From Nitrososphaerota archaeon (GTDB lineage Archaea; Thermoproteota; Bathyarchaeia; Bathyarchaeales; Bathycorpusculaceae), in the NCBI GenBank assembly GCA_031282985.1, contig JAITCR010000199.1:1-9707 (forward strand): DNA of 9,707 nucleotides, given 5' to 3'. The translations under genes were made by a program, and so were the position numbers. Shown in pieces: positions 6,500 through 9,707 of this stretch; position 1 is the first letter of the stretch; each line of letters begins with the position of its first letter. A model generated the notes under the pieces. It had not been told where the DNA came from. It made no database searches and worked only from the letters and a program-made list of their open reading frames with translations.

Positions 6500-7843
6500 T
6501 TAGGTTATTCCTTGGTCTATCATTGTGTCTGCTACTTTCACAAAACCGCCAATATTTGCGCCTTTAACATAGTTGATATAATCTCCTTCTTTACCGTATC
6601 TGACACATGTCTGATGAATAGCTCTCATAATTGCTTTTAGTCGTGTGTCTACTTCTTCCCGTGTCCATAAGAGACGCATGCTATTTTGTGTCATTTCTAA
6701 TCCCGAGGTTGCTACACCACCAGCATTTGCCGCTTTACCTGGTCCATACAACGCTTCATTTTTGAGAAATACCTTCACACCCTCTGGATTTGTGGGCATG
6801 TTAGCTCCTTCACCTATACAGTAACAGCCGTTTTTCACCAAAGTTTTAGCATCTTCTCCGCTAATTTCATTTTGAGTAGCACAAGGCAATGCCACTTTAC
6901 ATTCAATCTCCCAAGGACGTTTACCCTCAAGATATTTGGCATTCCTGTATTCAGCTACATATTCTACAATTCGACCCCGACGATTATTCTTCAAATCCAT
7001 TACATATGCAAGCTTTGAGTTATCAATGCCATCACTATCATAAATGGTCCCATCACTGTCTGATAATGTTACTACTTTCCCGCCAAGCTCATTTACTTTC
7101 TGCACTGCATATTGAGCAACATTACCTGACCCTGAAATAGCAACAGTCTTACCATTAAAATCTTCATTTCGTGTCTTGAGCATTTCCTGCGCAAAATAAG
7201 TAACACCATAACCCGTTGCCTCTGGACGAATTAAACTACCACCCCAATTGAGGCTTTTTCCAGTTAACACTCCCGTGAATTCATTTCGAAGTTTTTTGTA
7301 CATCCCAAACATGAAACCAATTTCTCGACCACTAACACCAATGTCTCCTGCTGGGACATCAGTGTTTGGGCCAATATGTCGTGAGAGTTCTAACATGAAA
7401 TTATGACAGAATCTCATAACTTCTGTATCACTTTTACCTTTAGGATCAAAATCTGCCCCACCTTTAGCGCCACCCATTGGTAACGTTGTTAGAGAGTTTT
7501 TGAATACCTGCTCAAATGCTAAAAACTTTAACACACTTAAGTTAACACTTGGATGGAAACGCAGTCCACCTTTGTATGGGCCAATAGCTCCGTTCATTTG
7601 AATTCTGTAGCCTTTGTTTACTTCTACTCCACCTTTATCATTAGTCCATGTAACCTTAAACATAATTGTTCGTTCAGGTTCAATTATTCGCTCTAAAATA
7701 TTGGCAGCTTGGTATTTGGGGGTATTTTCAATTACCGACCAAACAGAGGTGATTACCTCGTCTACGGCTTGATGAAATTCTGGTTGGTTAGGATTTTTGG
7801 CTTTTACATATACCATAAAGTCTTCGGGCGTTTTATACATCAT
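6500..7843 (-). CDS. gdhA: Glutamate dehydrogenase, bacterial small-hexamer type (likely NADP-specific)
   Basis: Catalyses reversible reductive amination of 2-oxoglutarate to glutamate, assimilating ammonia in the cytoplasm. The 447 residues match the length and motifs of E. coli GdhA almost end to end: GAIGPYKGGLRFHPS (85-99) with K91, PMGGAKGG with catalytic K127, DVPAGDIGV with D167, GGSLIRPEATGYG (201-213), the Rossmann SGSGNVAQYA (237-246), LPCATQNE (319-326), GEGANMP and GKAANAGGVATSGLEM (369-384), and YVKGANI near the C-terminus. Family I enzymes of this type are typically NADP-dependent, whereas most characterised archaeal enzymes are ~420-residue family II, so transfer from bacteria is inferred. 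The start is the first of two ATGs (7843), 6 nt after a GGTGA Shine-Dalgarno. It is the first gene of a leftward group with the dehydrogenase and transferase. Confidence 0.97.
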   Translation of the reverse strand: MMYKTPEDFMVYVKAKNPNQPEFHQAVDEVITSVWSVIENTPKYQAANILERIIEPERTIMFKVTWTNDKGGVEVNKGYRIQMNGAIGPYKGGLRFHPSVNLSVLKFLAFEQVFKNSLTTLPMGGAKGGADFDPKGKSDTEVMRFCHNFMLELSRHIGPNTDVPAGDIGVSGREIGFMFGMYKKLRNEFTGVLTGKSLNWGGSLIRPEATGYGVTYFAQEMLKTRNEDFNGKTVAISGSGNVAQYAVQKVNELGGKVVTLSDSDGTIYDSDGIDNSKLAYVMDLKNNRRGRIVEYVAEYRNAKYLEGKRPWEIECKVALPCATQNEISGEDAKTLVKNGCYCIGEGANMPTNPEGVKVFLKNEALYGPGKAANAGGVATSGLEMTQNSMRLLWTREEVDTRLKAIMRAIHQTCVRYGKEGDYINYVKGANIGGFVKVADTMIDQGIT

Positions 7844-7849
7844 GTTATT

Positions 7850-7854
7850 TCACC
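7850..7854 (-). promoter_or_regulatory. Shine-Dalgarno of gdhA
   Basis: GGTGA on the minus strand with a 6-nt spacer to the ATG at 7843. It supports that ATG over the immediately following one at 7840. It is the clearest ribosome binding site among the larger genes here. Confidence 0.6.
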
Positions 7855-7883
7855 GTTGATTATTACACTGACTATACATATCC

Positions 7884-7890
7884 TATTAAA
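7884..7890 (-). promoter_or_regulatory. Candidate TATA box for gdhA
   Basis: TTTAATA on the minus strand, centred about 44 nt upstream of the gdhA ATG. Initiation ~25 nt downstream would give a leader of about 18 nt that still includes the GGTGA site. Composition and spacing only. Confidence 0.3.
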
Positions 7891-8110
7891 GACTGTTTCT
7901 TCTATGTTCAATCTGCTAAGCCTTCTCTCGGTTGCGTTTACAGTGTATAGGGTTACATGACTTTATGGAGATATATAGACTTTATTGGATAGCACAGTAT
8001 CCTAAATTCCGCATTTTTTAGTCATCAAGGTATTAGTAACTTTTAAATTCTGCAAAATGAGTTCTAATTATCAAATGATATGTAATTAGAGGTTTTTTAA
8101 AATATGGTTG

Positions 8111-8130
8111 TGGTGCCTATATAGGCACCA
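8111..8130. promoter_or_regulatory. 20-bp perfect palindrome with a TATA-like centre
   Basis: TGGTGCCTAT followed by ATAGGCACCA is fully self-complementary. The centre CTATATAG could bind TBP while the GGTGCC/GGCACC arms could bind a dimeric repressor. Rightward initiation would reach the short ORF at 8251 after a ~100-nt leader. Leftward initiation would give gdhA a leader of over 200 nt. The regulator is unknown. Confidence 0.45.
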
Positions 8131-8239
8131 ATAGCTGCATTGTTAAAAAGCGCAAATTATAGACTATTTTTAAATTGGACACTAAACTACGGAATTTATA
8201 GAAACTTTTTGCAGTTGATGCCTAAAATTTGCGAAATTT

Positions 8240-8244
8240 AGGAG
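8240..8244 (+). promoter_or_regulatory. Shine-Dalgarno of the short ORF at 8251
   Basis: AGGAG, 6 nt before the ATG at 8251. Its first three bases close a CCTAAA/TTTAGG hairpin (8221-8242), so the site could be partly masked in the folded transcript. Confidence 0.4.
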
Positions 8245-8250
8245 TATCTG

Positions 8251-8322
8251 ATGAACTCTAATGTAGAGGTCTACACAAGAGACATAATATTAACACCTGA
8301 AAACGAAAAACTGGCAAAATAA
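8251..8322 (+). CDS. Short ORF of 23 codons with a strong ribosome binding site
   Basis: ATG 8251 to TAA 8320-8322 encodes a 23-residue peptide beginning MNSNVEVYTRDIILTPENEK. The AGGAG at optimal spacing and the mixed, non-repetitive composition argue for translation. A T-rich run (8331-8336) follows shortly after the stop. I do not recognise it. It could be a small protein, a leader peptide, or the surviving first codons of a lost gene. The TGATGA at 8249-8254 and CTGA at 8297-8300 also allow a C/D-box RNA reading, which I find weaker. Confidence 0.35.
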   Translation: MNSNVEVYTRDIILTPENEKLAK

Positions 8323-8330
8323 AACTAAAA

Positions 8331-8336
8331 TTTTTT
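8331..8336 (+). terminator. T6 run after the short ORF
   Basis: TTTTTT preceded by AAAA, 8 nt beyond the stop at 8322, fits an archaeal oligo-T termination signal for a short rightward transcript. Confidence 0.25.
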
Positions 8337-8477
8337 GTCTCAAAGCCCAAATATGTTACCCTATACTGATACAAGAGGTGGGCGGAATTTGATCTCTCTG
8401 TTCCATGCTATATAGCCGTAACCTTTAGCTATCCACACTTCTTTTAGGGTATAAACAACTGCCTGTTTATGTGTGCA

Positions 8478-9201
8478 TTATTTTCTGTTTTTTCTCTTTT
8501 GTTTTTCTCTTTGCCAAATAATTAAAGCTGAAATTACAATTATAAGCGCTGTCACTGACGTAGCTAAAGCAAAAACAGTTTTCTCTAATCCAAAAATTTG
8601 TTTGTCCCATACGTTAGTAGCAACAGCTTGTATGGTAACTCTCAAGTCTCCAATGTAGTAACCCTCTGAATTTGTAGAGTTTCTGTAAACCTCTACAGAA
8701 CAGACAAAGAAACCAGTTGTTTTGTCCCATTCTTTAACTTCTCTTAATTCATCACTGCCACCTGTTACAGTTCGAGATGCACCTAACACTGTTCTCTGCT
8801 CTTCGCGTTCTATAATTACCTCGCCAGGTATGTAGGAATCAAAGAATGCATCTCCAGTGCCAAGGTTAGCCGGAACGATGGTCCATCCTTCAGTGTTCCC
8901 TTCTGCAAAATTAAATTTCCAAATAGCACTACCCATTGTCCCATTAGCATATCTAACGGTAACATTCACAGAAAACGCTGGCCCCATTAACAGTTAAAAC
9001 CTCCATGCGCATCCATCGAACATCATGAGACGATGGCAAACTACCTGTACCATCTACAGAAACATCATACTCCATCCATTCACCTTCCTTAACACCCACA
9101 GTTTGTCCTACAAGAGCAACAGATGAAGATAAAATAAAACACGAAAGAAGCAACACTATTAGACTTGTTAGAACTAAACCTGCCAACTTCATTTTCATCA
9201 T
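8478..9201 (-). pseudogene. Surface membrane-anchored protein, frameshifted
   Basis: Two overlapping leftward frames make one protein of about 240 residues. The first (9201 to 8953) starts MMKMKLAG with a hydrophobic signal peptide to about residue 31, then a beta-rich stretch ending VLTVNGASVF. The second resumes as VNVTVRYANGT in another frame and continues to 8478. Dropping one base in 8969-8975 (gttttctgtg on the minus strand) joins them cleanly. The exterior part has several N-x-S/T sequons (NVT, NGT, NST). A transmembrane helix (residues ~137-158 of the second frame) and a basic K/R tail close the protein, giving a C-terminally anchored exported topology. Function is unknown. Such signal-plus-anchor proteins are common in uncultured Thermoproteota (recalled). 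Either the gene is recently broken, the frameshift is programmed, or this is an assembly error. Confidence 0.7.
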
Positions 9202-9511
9202 AATATAGGTTAGGTTAACGTAAGTTTAAAAATGTTTTCATAAAAAGACTTTATGGTGTCCGAAATTATTCCACTATTGTTTTATTTTTCATGTTTTTCA
9301 CCAGGTGAATAATTTTGCTAAATCTATCTACTTCAGTCTCGTTTTACGTATAAAGAGTACAGAGGTAGACTTGATTTGTTTTTATGATTTTTTCTTCAAA
9401 ACCGCAACTATTCTGATTTTGAGATTTCATATTTAACACTAGATGTTAGACGTTATTCTGTTGGGACTTTTTAGTTTGGGAGATAAGCCGTGTTTTTGAA
9501 GGGTTAGACGG
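9202..9511. other. Intergenic stretch with no recognisable gene
   Basis: Apart from the promoter just upstream of the surface-protein gene, I see only AT-rich sequence with several T-runs on the plus strand (for example around 9378-9392). No open frame of convincing length, RNA fold or repeat was found. Confidence 0.5.
9225..9232 (-). promoter_or_regulatory. TATA box implying a leaderless transcript for the surface protein
   Basis: TTTAAA-type sequence (TTTTTAAA region on the minus strand) is centred about 27 nt before the ATG at 9201, the distance at which archaeal transcription starts. The mRNA would begin at or next to the start codon. The absence of a Shine-Dalgarno agrees with this. Confidence 0.45.
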
Positions 9512-9707
9512 TTAATTTCCCCAGTATTCACAAATTCACAAAACCACAAACAACCTCCAACACAACATCACAACTCTTAAGCCTATTCCCAAACTCACCA
9601 CCCCAAATCCAAAATCCCTTCACCCAACTATACCATACTCCACAACCACCCACTCAGAAACAAACACCTTATTAAACACTTTTTACCCCTCAAAAAAGCC
9701 CCCACTT
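9512..9707. other. G-depleted, strand-asymmetric segment
   Basis: From 9512 to the window end the plus strand has 4 G against about 76 C in 196 nt, with A next most common. The change is abrupt: the preceding bases (9471-9511) are G-rich on the same strand. No frame stays open for long on either strand. On the minus strand the sequence is G/T-rich, with G-runs at 9625-9623, 9618-9616, 9604-9601 and 9590-9588. Its role is unknown. Confidence 0.6.

Larger units (their letters stand above)
7945..8366. repeat. Inverted-repeat-bounded 422-bp noncoding block
   Basis: GTATAGGGTTACAT (7945-7958) recurs inverted at 8353-8366 with 13 of 14 bases matching. Inside lie a perfect 9-bp inverted pair (TAAATTCCG 8003-8011 with CGGAATTTA 8190-8198), the 20-bp palindrome at 8111-8130, a CCTAAA/TTTAGG hairpin (8221-8242) and one short ORF. 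No large gene is present in 7844-8477. The block could be a small nonautonomous mobile element, a structured RNA locus, or a control region with paired operators. I see no clear target-site duplication. Confidence 0.3.

Noticed and set aside
8249..8300. C/D-box guide RNA (TGATGA ... CTGA)
   Set aside because: No internal D'/C' boxes and no terminal stem, and the box C overlaps a well-spaced start codon with AGGAG.
8478..8987. Independent 169-residue membrane protein
   Set aside because: It lacks a signal peptide and start context, and its first residues continue the upstream frame after a one-base shift.
1..9707. CRISPR array, rRNA or complete insertion sequence
   Set aside because: No regularly spaced repeats, no rRNA-like conserved sequence and no intact transposase were seen.

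Overview
The window looks archaeal. It carries a tRNA gene whose D-loop holds an insert that folds like a bulge-helix-bulge (BHB) intron. Candidate promoters are AT-rich TATA-type boxes, and one sits about 27 nt before a start codon, as expected for leaderless transcription. There is also a signal-peptide/C-terminal-anchor surface protein of a type common in uncultured Thermoproteota. The G+C content is low. My best guess is a Bathyarchaeia-like lineage, from general resemblance only. The glutamate dehydrogenase is of the bacterial 447-residue type, which suggests gene exchange with bacteria.

Layout. Positions 1-1395 are a decayed, accessory-looking stretch. A tRNA-Arg(CCT) gene (378-485) lies between two convergent, diverged copies of a short C-C-H-H zinc-binding N-terminal segment, plus strand from 135 and minus strand from 672. 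Neither copy has its own stop before running into the tRNA. Next to them is a minus-strand gene remnant (711-1054) broken by one in-frame stop and one frameshift. Two small hairpins and a promoter-like stretch lead into an intact 911-residue P2-type cation-transporting ATPase (1396-4131).

The ATPase converges on a leftward group: gdhA (7843-6500), a zinc-dependent medium-chain dehydrogenase (6301-5336) and a TrpD-fold phosphoribosyltransferase paralogue (5334-4261). The last two are one nucleotide apart and probably translationally coupled, with an 18-bp perfect palindrome at the junction. A 12-bp hairpin lies between the convergent stops. The TrpD-like protein keeps much of the PRPP/metal framework but lacks the residues expected for anthranilate binding, so its acceptor is unknown. 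This dehydrogenase/transferase pair is the best candidate in the window for an undescribed pathway step.

Positions 7844-8477 hold no large gene but are structured: a near-perfect 14-bp inverted repeat about 420 bp across encloses a 20-bp perfect palindrome with a TATA-like centre and a 23-codon ORF with a good Shine-Dalgarno. Positions 8478-9201 encode a membrane-anchored surface protein interrupted by a one-base frameshift. The last ~200 bases are almost free of G on the plus strand (4 G against about 76 C).

The intact genes suggest ion homeostasis (ATPase), ammonia assimilation (GdhA) and an uncharacterised redox/phosphoribosyl-transfer step. The rest is remnants, likely repeated integration or decay beside a tRNA gene.
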